A stretch of 64,000 bases of DNA from Bacteroidota bacterium (lineage in GTDB: Bacteria; Bacteroidota; Bacteroidia; Flavobacteriales; Flavobacteriaceae): contig JAIUNZ010000001.1 of NCBI GenBank assembly GCA_020161455.1, forward strand, positions 620,001 through 684,000, in the 5' to 3' direction. Position 1 is the stretch's first letter, and each line of letters starts with the position of its first letter. Of this stretch, positions 53,612-61,479 are shown piece by piece. The notes under the pieces are model-generated. The model saw nothing but the letters and a program-made list of their open reading frames with translations. It made no database searches and had not been told where the DNA came from. The position numbers and the translations under genes were made by a program.

Positions 53612-54505
53612 TTAATAACCTTCTGTTGGGATTTCGATTTCGTATTTCTTTTTAGTTGGATTGAGTAATTTTTTGTCGCGCAACCAAGGATTGTGAATTT
53701 TTAGAATTTTATAATTTATTCCTTGCTCTAATGCGAATGTTGCTAAATTGTTGATCGTACTATCAACTTCAATTTTCTTGGTTGGAATATTGGTGTACAA
53801 TTCGTTTGGAAATAGTGTGAATCCATATTTACCTGAATTTTTCATAATTTCTTTCAAAGCTAAAATTCTAAAAACATACCGAGAAGTCTCGTCTGTTAAA
53901 GCTAAATCATAATAATTAGTTACTTGTTGCTCTTCAATTTTTTTGTTAACTCCACTCATTCCTCCATTATAAGAAGCCGCCGCCAAAGTCCAAGAACCAA
54001 ATTTATCTTTGGCTGCCAATAAATATTTACATGCAGCCTCTGTAGATTTTTCTAGATGATAACGTTCATCCACATAATCGTTTACTTCCATTCCTTTTTC
54101 TTTGGCAGTATCGGGCATAAATTGCCAAACACCACGAGCACCAGCAGAAGATACAGCATTTACCAAACCACTTTCAATTACGGCAAGATATTTAAAGTCA
54201 TCAGGAACACCATATTTTTGAAGTATTGGCTCGATTATTGGAAATGCTCTATTTGCCCTTTTTAATATTAAAGTTGTTGAGGAATGAAGATTAGCGTTGA
54301 TTACCAACTCTTTATCTAATCGTTCTTTTACATCGGCTATTTGCAAAGGTGTTTGTTCGCCAGCAAAATCAATTTCAGTTGGAAAATACAAACTTGTTCC
54401 TTCACGAACTGCTTTTTCTTTGTTTGCACCCGAAATAGCAAAAACAAATAAACCTGAAATTAATATAATTCCAATAGTTGTCAGAATAGCATGATTCTTT
54501 TTCAT
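53612..54505 (-). CDS. Lytic murein transglycosylase (MltD-like)
   Basis: I chose the ATG at 54505 (MKKNHAILTT); the frame extends eight codons upstream. The 297-residue membrane-anchored enzyme has one N-terminal TM segment (~8-27). The SLT domain has the catalytic Glu111 in LAVIESGL, then GARGVWQFMP, DERYHLEKSTEAACKYL and AAASYNGG. A short C-terminal part ends without clear LysM repeats. It cleaves peptidoglycan glycan strands, forming 1,6-anhydromuramic ends. The neighbour on the same strand is an alpha/beta hydrolase. Confidence 0.9.
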   Translation of the reverse strand: MKKNHAILTTIGIILISGLFVFAISGANKEKAVREGTSLYFPTEIDFAGEQTPLQIADVKERLDKELVINANLHSSTTLILKRANRAFPIIEPILQKYGVPDDFKYLAVIESGLVNAVSSAGARGVWQFMPDTAKEKGMEVNDYVDERYHLEKSTEAACKYLLAAKDKFGSWTLAAASYNGGMSGVNKKIEEQQVTNYYDLALTDETSRYVFRILALKEIMKNSGKYGFTLFPNELYTNIPTKKIEVDSTINNLATFALEQGINYKILKIHNPWLRDKKLLNPTKKKYEIEIPTEGY

Positions 54506-54560
54506 AAGGCAGTTTTTTATTTTAAACATAAGTAAATCTACAATAATCAGTCCAAAAAGG

Positions 54561-55220
54561 CTAATTTTCTAACATAATTTTAGGTAAATTTTCATTGAGC
54601 CATTTGTATTTATTTAAAATCATAATATGAGTTCCACCCTTGACTGGAATAAATTCTTTGATATATTTTACTGGAAAAACCTCATCTTCAAGCCCATGAA
54701 TATGAATAATTTCGTCATCAATCTCTGTTCGTTCCCAAAGAATAACGCTTTCAATTGCCCAAGTCAAATATTTTTTATCTCGAACAGAAAGGAATTTTTC
54801 ATATAATTTTACTCTTTGTTTTATATAATCGCCAAAAGCATATTTTGCCAAATTTTCTATATTTTCAAATAATGCTACTGGAATTAGTTTGTATGCATTG
54901 GTCGTTTTAGCGATTTTCATTCTTCGAGGAAATTCTTTGTTAGATTTCACACTTGAAATAATGATGACTTTTTTTAGTTTTAAAAATTGCTTCATTTCTT
55001 GAACCAAAATTCCGCCAAATGATACACCAACTAAAATAATGTTTTTGTGATGTACTTGTTCAGCCATTTTTTTTGCATAATCACCTAAAGTTTGTTTTTC
55101 TTTGGGAACAAACCATTCCAAAAGATGGATTTCAAATTGGTCATTAGGAAGTTGAATTCGCTCAAAAATAGTTGGACTTGCCGCCAAACCTGGCATAAAG
55201 TAAACATGGATTTTTTCCAT
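54561..55220 (-). CDS. Alpha/beta hydrolase
   Basis: A 219-residue cytoplasmic hydrolase, short for the fold. It shows the oxyanion strand VYFMPGLAASPTIF, the nucleophile elbow ILVGVSFGGILVQE (Ser in GVSFGG), and the acid/His region DEIIHIHGLEDEVFPV and KGGTHIMIL. No lid or cap domain is obvious. The substrate is unknown; members act as thioesterases or carboxyl esterases. It lies 55 nt upstream of the transglycosylase gene on the same strand. Confidence 0.82.
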   Translation of the reverse strand: MEKIHVYFMPGLAASPTIFERIQLPNDQFEIHLLEWFVPKEKQTLGDYAKKMAEQVHHKNIILVGVSFGGILVQEMKQFLKLKKVIIISSVKSNKEFPRRMKIAKTTNAYKLIPVALFENIENLAKYAFGDYIKQRVKLYEKFLSVRDKKYLTWAIESVILWERTEIDDEIIHIHGLEDEVFPVKYIKEFIPVKGGTHIMILNKYKWLNENLPKIMLEN

Positions 55221-55303
55221 TTTTAAAATTTTTATAAAAATAAAGATTTGTTCTACTAATTTAAAGTTAGAAAGGATTAATTTTATATTTAACTTTATTA
55301 GTT

Positions 55304-55333
55304 TTGATTTTCAACAAAATAGCCGTAACTTTG
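55304..55333 (+). promoter_or_regulatory. Putative sigma-A promoter with a long leader before the 55495 gene
   Basis: TTG (55304-55306) and TAACTTTG (55326-55333) are 19 nt apart. The ATG at 55495 would follow ~155 nt later, so the leader is unusually long. The rest of the 274-nt gap holds no gene. Confidence 0.5.
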
Positions 55334-55494
55334 TGTCACTTTGTGATAAAACTAATCAGAATTTAATATTTACTTCAAGTTTTCATTTGTTAATACAGTT
55401 TTATAGCACATCAAAGAAACATTTTTTTAACAATTTACTCAGAAGATTTTTTAATTAATAAGAAATCAACTTAGTATTTCAACTTATTTAGAAC

Positions 55495-55797
55495 ATGGAA
55501 GTACAACAAATGATGGAAATTAACGATAACACTTTTGCAAGACAATTTGAAACTACTTTAGATGGAAATTTAATTACTGTAGAGTATTCTTTTCAAGAAC
55601 GAAAGATATTTTTAACTCGTATTAACTTGCCTGAAGATTTTGAAAATGAAGATTTTGTAGATGAATTGATAAAGAATATCCTTGATATTGCTGAAGAACG
55701 AAAGCTTAAAGTGGTTCCAATATATCCGAGAATTACCAAGTTTTTTAGAAAAAACAAGAGTTACAAAGAGTTGCTTCCTCCAGGAATTAGAATATAA
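55495..55797 (+). CDS. YidJ/GNAT-like N-acetyltransferase
   Basis: A 100-residue cytoplasmic protein. LDGNLITVEYSFQERKIFLTRINLPEDF gives the first strands, and the C-terminal KVVPIYPRITKFFRKNKSYKELLPPGIRI matches the small GNAT-like group (YjdJ/YidJ type) that ends with a CP/YPRI-FFRK motif. The acetyl-CoA loop is minimal, as is usual in this short class. The substrate is unknown. It precedes a strong 17-bp terminator and an unknown gene. Confidence 0.75.
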   Translation: MEVQQMMEINDNTFARQFETTLDGNLITVEYSFQERKIFLTRINLPEDFENEDFVDELIKNILDIAEERKLKVVPIYPRITKFFRKNKSYKELLPPGIRI

Positions 55798-55823
55798 TGA
55801 TGTAAATTCCAAAAATTTAAAAA

Positions 55824-55867
55824 AAAATTCCAATTATAAACGTACTAATTTATAATTGGAATTTTTT
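55824..55867 (+). terminator. Long perfect terminator after the GNAT-like gene
   Basis: A 17-bp perfect stem (55824-55840 with 55849-55865) with an 8-nt loop, followed by TT. It is long and AT-rich and ends 12 nt before the next ATG. Confidence 0.8.
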
Positions 55868-55878
55868 ACATTTATCAC

Positions 55879-56220
55879 ATGGATAGAGAACGACTAATAG
55901 CCTTAATACTTTTGTTTTTTGAAGATATTACCAAATATTACGGTTCGACAACTGAAATTACAGAAGGGATTGTTACTGATATTGATAATATTGATGCTAA
56001 TTTAACGACATGGAATTTATCTGAGTTTGTGCTAGTTCGCTCTGCTTATCGACATACTGGAAATAAATTCATGCTTGAAGGCAAAGGTTTATATTATGAA
56101 ATGGCTGCCGAAAAAATAATTGTCCTTAAGGAATTAGGCCGAAATAATTTTGAGTTTATTGAACAATATAGTGATAACGTTTTTAGAATAACCAAACTAA
56201 AGTTTCACTATAAATACTAA
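55879..56220 (+). CDS. Hypothetical cytoplasmic protein
   Basis: A 113-residue soluble protein. It begins MDRERLIALILLFFEDITKYYGS and contains mixed strands and helices (FVLVRSAYRHTG, KGLYYEMAAEKIIVLKEL, NNFEFIEQYSDNVFRI). No motif was recognised. Its stop abuts the convergent mtaB stop. It could be regulated by the terminator just upstream, because its start lies only 12 nt after it. Confidence 0.6.
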   Translation: MDRERLIALILLFFEDITKYYGSTTEITEGIVTDIDNIDANLTTWNLSEFVLVRSAYRHTGNKFMLEGKGLYYEMAAEKIIVLKELGRNNFEFIEQYSDNVFRITKLKFHYKY

Positions 56221-57549
56221 CTAAACCTCAACATTTAAAAACTCTAAACGAACGCTTCCATCTTCATCAATTCTGGTTAGATTAATTTCATGTAAAGTAT
56301 TTGCCAATTCTGGATTCCAAGGTGTTTTTACTTTTACATAGTTTTCCGTAAATCCATGAATGTATCCTTCTTTATTTTCGCTTTCAAACAAAACGGTTCG
56401 GTTGGTTCCAATTTGACTTTCATAAAATGCTCTTCGTTTTTTTACCGATAAACCTCTAAGCATTTTGCTGCGTTTGTTTCTCACATTCATCGGAACAACA
56501 TCTGGCATCGTTGCGGCTTCGGTATTGTTTCTTTCAGAATACGTAAAAACATGTAAATAAGAAATGTCTAATTCGTTTAAAAAATTATACGTTTCCAGAA
56601 AATGTTCATCGGTTTCACCAGGAAAACCAACAATCACATCAACTCCTATACATGCATGAGGCATTACCTCACGAATTTTATTGACTCTGTCAACATACAA
56701 TTCTTTCATGTAACGACGTTTCATTTTTTTCAAAATATCGTTACTTCCACTTTGCAACGGAATGTGAAAATGAGGTACAAATGCTCTTGATTTTGAAACT
56801 AATTCAATCGTTTCGTTTTTCAATAAATTAGGTTCGATAGAAGAAATTCGCAAGCGTTCAATTCCTTCTACTTTGTCTAATTCGGTAACTAAATCTAAAA
56901 ATGTGTGTTCGTGTTTTTTATTTCCAAATTCACCTTTTCCGTAATCACCAATATTTACACCCGTTAATACGATTTCTTTAATTCCTTTTGCAGAAATTTC
57001 TTTGGCATTTTGCAAGACGCCTTCCATAGTATCACTTCGAGAAATTCCACGAGCAAATGGAATCGTGCAATACGTACATTTATAATCACATCCATCTTGA
57101 ACTTTCAAAAATGCACGAGTTCTATCGCCAAATGAATAACTACCTACATAAAAATCAGCATCTTCAATTTCGCACGAATGAACTTCGCCCATATCATTTT
57201 TGGACAAATCATTGATATAATCGGTGATTTTGAATTTTTCGGTTGCACCAAGAACCAAATCAACACCATCAACAGCAGCTAATTCTTCAGGTTTTAATTG
57301 AGCATAACAACCCACAGCAGCAACAAAAGCTTTTTCATTAACTTTCAATGCTTTCTTTACAATTTGTTTAAACTGTTTATCTGCATTTTCGGTTACTGAA
57401 CATGTATTTATTACATAAATATCAGCTACTTCTTCAAAATCGACTCTATCGAATCCTTCATTTTGAAAATTTCTCGCAATAGTTGAAGTTTCAGAGAAAT
57501 TTAATTTGCATCCTAAAGTGTAGAATGCTACCTTTTTTTTGTTTTCCAT
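56221..57549 (-). CDS. mtaB: tRNA (N6-threonylcarbamoyladenosine37-C2)-methylthiotransferase MtaB
   Basis: Radical-SAM enzyme that converts t6A37 to ms2t6A in tRNAs. I chose ATG 57549 (MENKKKVAFYTLGCKLNF); the frame extends four codons further. The 442-residue product has the N-terminal UPF0004 domain with Cys ligands in TLGCKLNF, NTCSVTE and VGCYAQL, the radical-SAM CxxxCxxC site CDYKCTYC (C154, C158, C161) and a C-terminal TRAM-like domain. RimO and MiaB are related, but the GCKLNFSE start fits MtaB. Confidence 0.93.
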   Translation of the reverse strand: MENKKKVAFYTLGCKLNFSETSTIARNFQNEGFDRVDFEEVADIYVINTCSVTENADKQFKQIVKKALKVNEKAFVAAVGCYAQLKPEELAAVDGVDLVLGATEKFKITDYINDLSKNDMGEVHSCEIEDADFYVGSYSFGDRTRAFLKVQDGCDYKCTYCTIPFARGISRSDTMEGVLQNAKEISAKGIKEIVLTGVNIGDYGKGEFGNKKHEHTFLDLVTELDKVEGIERLRISSIEPNLLKNETIELVSKSRAFVPHFHIPLQSGSNDILKKMKRRYMKELYVDRVNKIREVMPHACIGVDVIVGFPGETDEHFLETYNFLNELDISYLHVFTYSERNNTEAATMPDVVPMNVRNKRSKMLRGLSVKKRRAFYESQIGTNRTVLFESENKEGYIHGFTENYVKVKTPWNPELANTLHEINLTRIDEDGSVRLEFLNVEV

Positions 57550-57689
57550 AAGCTTGCTCAATTGATGAAATCGTTGTCAAAAAATTGAGAATGCAAAGAT
57601 ATAATAATTTGAAGATTATACAATTTGAAGATTTGAAGATTAGTTTATTAGAAAATACCTTTTTAAATCAGCTAATTTTCAAATCAAAA

Positions 57690-58865
57690 CTATTCTTTTC
57701 TCCATTTTTTTGTTTCTTCAAAGACATGTTCTAAAATTCGAGCATCTTGTTCAGTAAATTCAACATGACGACGTGACATTACTACTTTAGCAACTTCAAA
57801 CGCTTTTTTGGTTAAATAAGTTGTAAAACCAGAACTTCCACCCCAAGAAAAGCTAGGCACAAAGTTTCGTGGAAATCCAGAGCCGAAAATATTTGCTGAA
57901 ACACCAACAACAGTTCCGGTATTAAACATAGTATTGATTCCGCATTTTGAATGATCGCCCATCATTAACCCACAAAATTGCAAACCCGTTTTTGCAAAAC
58001 CTTCTGTTTCATAACTCCAAAGGCGAACTTCTTCGTAATTGTTTTTTAAATTAGAATTATTAGAATCGGCGCCAATATTGCACCATTCACCTAAAACTGC
58101 ATTTCCTAAAAATCCATCATGACCTTTATTAGAATATCCAAACATAACGGAATTATTTACTTCACCACCTACACGACAATGCGGACCAATAGTGGTAGCA
58201 CCATAAATTTTAGTTGCTAATTTTACTTGCGCTTCTTCACACAATGCAAATGGACCACGAATGACTGAACCTTCCATAATTTCTGCATTTCTTCCAATAT
58301 ATATTGGTCCAGTCGATGCATTTAAAGTCACAAACTCCATCTTTGCTCCTTCTTCGATAAATATATTTTCGGATGAAATTACATTCACGCTTTTTGGTAT
58401 TATTTGCGAAATTCTACCTTCAGTTAGTAAGTCAAAATCTTCACGAATAGCCACATCGTTTTTAGCAAAAATATCCCAAGTATTTTGAACACTTATGTAT
58501 TCATCATCAAAATATTGTATATCATAAGTATCAAAATCAACTTCTTCTTGTGCATCATTAGTATAGAAAGCAATGACTTCATCCTCTTTAAAAATAGCTT
58601 GGTTTCTTTCTAAATTTTTTACCATTTCGACCAATACTTCATTGGGTAAAAAGGAGGCATTTATCATAATGTTATCTTCCATTTCTACCATTGGATATTT
58701 CTCAGAAAGATATTCTTCTGTCAAAGTTGTTGTAGTATAACCCAAATATTTTTCCCATTTTTCTCGAATAGTCAATATCCCTATACGAATTTCAGCAACA
58801 GGACGAGTGAAAGTAAATGGAAGTAATGCATTGCGTACTGTTCCATCAAAAAGTATGTAATTCAT
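57690..58865 (-). CDS. GlmU-family sugar nucleotidyltransferase-like protein
   Basis: A 391-residue protein with an N-terminal region starting MNYILFDGTVRNALLPFTFTRP and a C-terminal left-handed beta-helix of hexapeptide repeats (GPIYIGRNAEIMEGSVIRGPF, then IYGATTIGPHCRVGGEV and FGYSNKGHDGF). This GlmU-like but shorter type is widespread in Bacteroidota; a nucleotidyl- or acyl-transferase role in cell-wall or polysaccharide precursor synthesis is inferred. The usual GlmU pyrophosphorylase LAAGxGTRM motif is not seen. Confidence 0.85.
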   Translation of the reverse strand: MNYILFDGTVRNALLPFTFTRPVAEIRIGILTIREKWEKYLGYTTTTLTEEYLSEKYPMVEMEDNIMINASFLPNEVLVEMVKNLERNQAIFKEDEVIAFYTNDAQEEVDFDTYDIQYFDDEYISVQNTWDIFAKNDVAIREDFDLLTEGRISQIIPKSVNVISSENIFIEEGAKMEFVTLNASTGPIYIGRNAEIMEGSVIRGPFALCEEAQVKLATKIYGATTIGPHCRVGGEVNNSVMFGYSNKGHDGFLGNAVLGEWCNIGADSNNSNLKNNYEEVRLWSYETEGFAKTGLQFCGLMMGDHSKCGINTMFNTGTVVGVSANIFGSGFPRNFVPSFSWGGSSGFTTYLTKKAFEVAKVVMSRRHVEFTEQDARILEHVFEETKKWRKE

Positions 58866-58866
58866 A

Positions 58867-58894
58867 TAGATTTTAGATTTTAGATTTTAGATTT
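58867..58894 (+). repeat. TAGATTT heptamer, four tandem copies
   Basis: Exact 7-bp units at 58867, 58874, 58881 and 58888, directly upstream of the GlmU-family ATG. It may come from replication slippage; no function is assigned. Confidence 0.8.
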
Positions 58895-58944
58895 TTGGTA
58901 AAATCAAACCTTATTATTCTCCAAAAGTACAAAAGTTTATTGCA

Positions 58945-58975
58945 TAAAAAAACCATTCAATAAATGAATGGTCTT
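58945..58975 (-). terminator. Rho-independent terminator after rpmE2
   Basis: ACCATTCA (58952-58959) pairs with TGAATGGT (58965-58972); the minus-strand tail is T-rich. Confidence 0.8.
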
Positions 58976-59000
58976 TCTAAAATTTGAACACTTAAAACTC

Positions 59001-59252
59001 TTATTTTGCGTGTTTTGCGTATTTTGTTTTAAATTTATCAATACGTCCTGCAGTATCAATAAGTTTAGATTTACCTGTATAAAAAGGGTGAGAAGTTCTA
59101 GAAATCTCCATTTTGAAAACTGGATATTCAACACCTTCGTGCTCAATTGTTTCTTTAGTTTCTACAGTTGATTTTGTAATAAATACATCATCGTTACTCA
59201 TGTCTTTGAAAGCTACTAATCTGTAATTTTCTGGGTGAATTCCTTTTTTCAT
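59001..59252 (-). CDS. rpmE2: Ribosomal protein L31 type B
   Basis: An 83-residue 50S protein of the zinc-free type. It starts [20 protein letters not shown], has the [11 protein letters not shown] motif typical of L31B and ends in a Lys-rich KYAKHAK tail. CxxC zinc ligands are absent, as expected for type B. It has its own promoter (59359-59387) and a ~100-nt leader with a hairpin, discussed as a candidate regulatory element. Confidence 0.95.
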   Translation of the reverse strand: MKKGIHPENYRLVAFKDMSNDDVFITKSTVETKETIEHEGVEYPVFKMEISRTSHPFYTGKSKLIDTAGRIDKFKTKYAKHAK

Positions 59253-59287
59253 TTTGTAAATCTTTTATTTTATTGAAGTAGCTTGTC

Positions 59288-59316
59288 TTGATGCTTTCTT
59301 ATTGGAAAGGTATCAA
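59288..59316 (-). promoter_or_regulatory. Hairpin in the rpmE2 leader
   Basis: On the minus strand TTGAT + CTTTC pairs with GAAAG + ATCAA around a 6-nt loop, with an AC/C internal loop. It lies midway between the promoter and the ATG. Ribosomal-protein leaders often carry such hairpins for autoregulation; here it is inference. Confidence 0.4.
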
Positions 59317-59358
59317 CGTGCCACAGCTTTTTGTTGTTACTATTTTTAAATAAGTGTG

Positions 59359-59387
59359 CAAATTTACAACTATTTTTGAAATAACAA
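59359..59387 (-). promoter_or_regulatory. Putative sigma-A promoter of rpmE2
   Basis: On the minus strand TTG (59387-59385) and TAAATTTG (59366-59359) are 18 nt apart, about 105 nt before the ATG. Confidence 0.55.
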
Positions 59388-59445
59388 GTATAAGTGTAAC
59401 TTTTTTTAAATAAAAGCTACTTAGCAATAGTAATTATGGAATTAC

Positions 59446-59453
59446 TATATTTG
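59446..59453 (+). promoter_or_regulatory. Putative -7 element before the DUF4199 gene
   Basis: TATATTTG lies 27 nt before the ATG at 59481. No TTG is at the usual spacing. Confidence 0.35.
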
Positions 59454-59480
59454 TTAAATTAATTTAAACCAATAAAAATT

Positions 59481-60011
59481 ATGAATGCTAACTTTAAAAA
59501 AAATGCAATTAATTTTGGAATTATATCCGGATTAATTGGAATTGCCGCAACTACATTAATGTATTTGATTGATTTAAAATTATTTGTGAATTTATGGATT
59601 GGATTTGGTATGATTGCCATTTGGATAATTATCGGAGTAATACTTCTATCTAAATCTAAAAAAGCAAATCAAGGAAACATGACATTTAAAGAAGGATTTA
59701 CAACTTATTTTCTTTCGGCAGTTATTGGAATTTTAATTTCTACTGCATTTAATATTTTCTTGTTTAACTTTTTTGATACTGAAGCTAGAGATGTTGTCAC
59801 ACAACACCTTCTAGACATGCAAGTGGGAATGATGGAGAAATTCAATACTCCTCAAGAACAAATAAATGAAGCAATTGTAAAAATTAAAGAGAGTTCACAG
59901 TTTTCATTAAAAGGACAATTATTTGGAATATTCCAAGCCATGTTAGGTGCCATCGTTTTTGGGCTAATTTTAGCAGCTATTTTCAAATCAAAAAACAAAG
60001 AAACATTTTAA
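59481..60011 (+). CDS. DUF4199 membrane protein
   Basis: A 176-residue inner-membrane protein with four hydrophobic segments (~10-30, ~36-56, ~74-97, ~150-170) and a MTFKEGF loop after the second helix, which is the DUF4199 pattern. A polar stretch between helices 3 and 4 (EARDVVTQHLLDMQVGMMEKF) is predicted outside or cytoplasmic. The function is unknown. It is directly followed by the glycosyltransferase (TAATG overlap of one base), so they are co-translated, and the same pairing occurs in other flavobacteria (from memory). Confidence 0.85.
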   Translation: MNANFKKNAINFGIISGLIGIAATTLMYLIDLKLFVNLWIGFGMIAIWIIIGVILLSKSKKANQGNMTFKEGFTTYFLSAVIGILISTAFNIFLFNFFDTEARDVVTQHLLDMQVGMMEKFNTPQEQINEAIVKIKESSQFSLKGQLFGIFQAMLGAIVFGLILAAIFKSKNKETF

Positions 60012-60961
60012 TGAACCTATCCATAGTTATTCCTTTATTAAACGAACAGGAATCTTTACCCGAACTACATCAATGGATTGTCAACGTAATGACAACTCAT
60101 AAATATACTTATGAAATACTTTTTATTGATGATGGTAGTAAAGATGATTCTTGGAATATAATTGAAAATTTATCCGCTGAAAATCCAAATGTAAAAGGAA
60201 TTCGTTTTTTGAGAAACTATGGAAAATCTCAAGCACTTCATGCTGGCTTTGCTCGTGCCAAAGGCGATGTAATTATCACTATGGATGCCGACTTACAAGA
60301 CAGTCCAGAAGAAATTCCAGGCTTGTGTGAAATGATATTAAATCAAGAATTTGATTTGGTTTCCGGATGGAAAAAGAAACGATATGATTCGGTTGTTTCA
60401 AAAAATTTACCTTCAAAATTATTCAATTGGGCAGCCAGAAAAACATCTGATGTTCAATTGAATGATTTTAATTGTGGTTTGAAAGCTTACAAAAATATTG
60501 TTGTAAAAAACATCGAAGTTTCAGGAGAAATGCACCGCTATATTCCAGTTTTAGCTAAAAATGCAGGTTTTGGAAAAATTGGAGAAAAAGTGGTGCAACA
60601 TCAAGCTCGAAAATATGGTGAATCAAAATTTGGAATGAGTCGATTTATAAACGGGTTTCTAGATTTAATCACTATTTGGTTTTTATCAAAGTACGGAAAA
60701 AGACCGATGCACTTTTTTGGAGCATTTGGAGTATTGATGTTTTTAATTGGATTTATTTCAACAGGATTAATCATTATTTTAAAACTAATAAAATTATATT
60801 CGGGTTATCCAACAATTTTAGTTACTAACAATCCATTGTTTTACATTGCGCTAACAACCATGATTATTGGAACCCAACTGTTTTTAGCTGGATTTCTTGG
60901 AGAAATTATTCTAAGAACAAAAAGTAACGAAGAACGTTATAAAATTTCTAAAGAATTATAA
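60011..60961 (+). CDS. Family 2 glycosyltransferase (polyprenol-phosphate sugar transferase type)
   Basis: A 316-residue protein with an N-terminal GT-A domain (SIVIPLLNEQESLPEL, EILFIDDGSKDDSW, the DAD metal site in ITMDADLQDSPEEI, and GFARAKGD). Two C-terminal membrane helices follow (~232-260 and ~273-300). This fits the DpmA/GtrB/ArnC type, transferring a sugar to polyprenyl phosphate on the cytoplasmic face. It overlaps the DUF4199 gene by one base. The ORF6N gene lies 14 nt downstream. Confidence 0.92.
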   Translation: MNLSIVIPLLNEQESLPELHQWIVNVMTTHKYTYEILFIDDGSKDDSWNIIENLSAENPNVKGIRFLRNYGKSQALHAGFARAKGDVIITMDADLQDSPEEIPGLCEMILNQEFDLVSGWKKKRYDSVVSKNLPSKLFNWAARKTSDVQLNDFNCGLKAYKNIVVKNIEVSGEMHRYIPVLAKNAGFGKIGEKVVQHQARKYGESKFGMSRFINGFLDLITIWFLSKYGKRPMHFFGAFGVLMFLIGFISTGLIIILKLIKLYSGYPTILVTNNPLFYIALTTMIIGTQLFLAGFLGEIILRTKSNEERYKISKEL

Positions 60962-60975
60962 AAAGATTTTTTAAA

Positions 60976-61479
60976 GTGAAAAACATTGAATTAATTTCTC
61001 AAAAAATATTTGAAATCAGAGGTCTAAAGGTAATGCTCGATTTTGATTTGGCTGAACTTTATGAATCAGAAACACGTATTTTAAAACAAGCCGTAAGAAG
61101 AAATGCAAATCGTTTTCCTTCTGATTTTATGTTTGAATTAAACGCCTCTGAGATTGAAATTTTGGTATCACAAAATGTGATACCATCTAAAAGTAAACTT
61201 GGCGGAGCTAATCCTTTTGCTTTTACAGAACAAGGTGTAGCAATGCTTTCAAGTGTTTTAAATAATGATAAAGCTATAGAAATTAACATAGCAATTATGA
61301 GAAGTTTTGTAGCTTTGAGAAAATATGCTTTGACTTATGAAGAATTAACAAAAAGAATTTCGGAAGTGGAAAAACAATTCCCCGAAATTTACAAAGTTTT
61401 AAATTATTTAATGCAAAACGACAACAAAGACAAAAACCAAAAAGATAGAAACTTAATTGGATATAAAAAAGATAAATAA
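60976..61479 (+). CDS. ORF6N-domain protein
   Basis: A 167-residue protein starting at GTG 60976. It has the ORF6N (KilA-N/antirepressor-like) DNA-binding domain: KIFEIRGLKVMLDFDLAELYESETRILKQAVRRN, then RFPSDFMFEL and FAFTEQGVAMLSSVLN. A second helical part (AIMRSFVALRKY) and a basic coiled tail (NDNKDKNQKDRNLIGYKK) follow. Such domains are common in phages and mobile elements. Here the gene sits alone between a glycosyltransferase and a phosphomutase, with TAATG overlap to the latter. Transfer from a phage is likely but unproven. Confidence 0.85.
   Translation: MKNIELISQKIFEIRGLKVMLDFDLAELYESETRILKQAVRRNANRFPSDFMFELNASEIEILVSQNVIPSKSKLGGANPFAFTEQGVAMLSSVLNNDKAIEINIAIMRSFVALRKYALTYEELTKRISEVEKQFPEIYKVLNYLMQNDNKDKNQKDRNLIGYKKDK

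Noticed and set aside
57605..57645. Possible regulatory repeats (AATTTGAAGATT) before mtaB
   Set aside because: Three short copies in AT-rich DNA are common in flavobacterial gaps and do not align with a promoter or operator.
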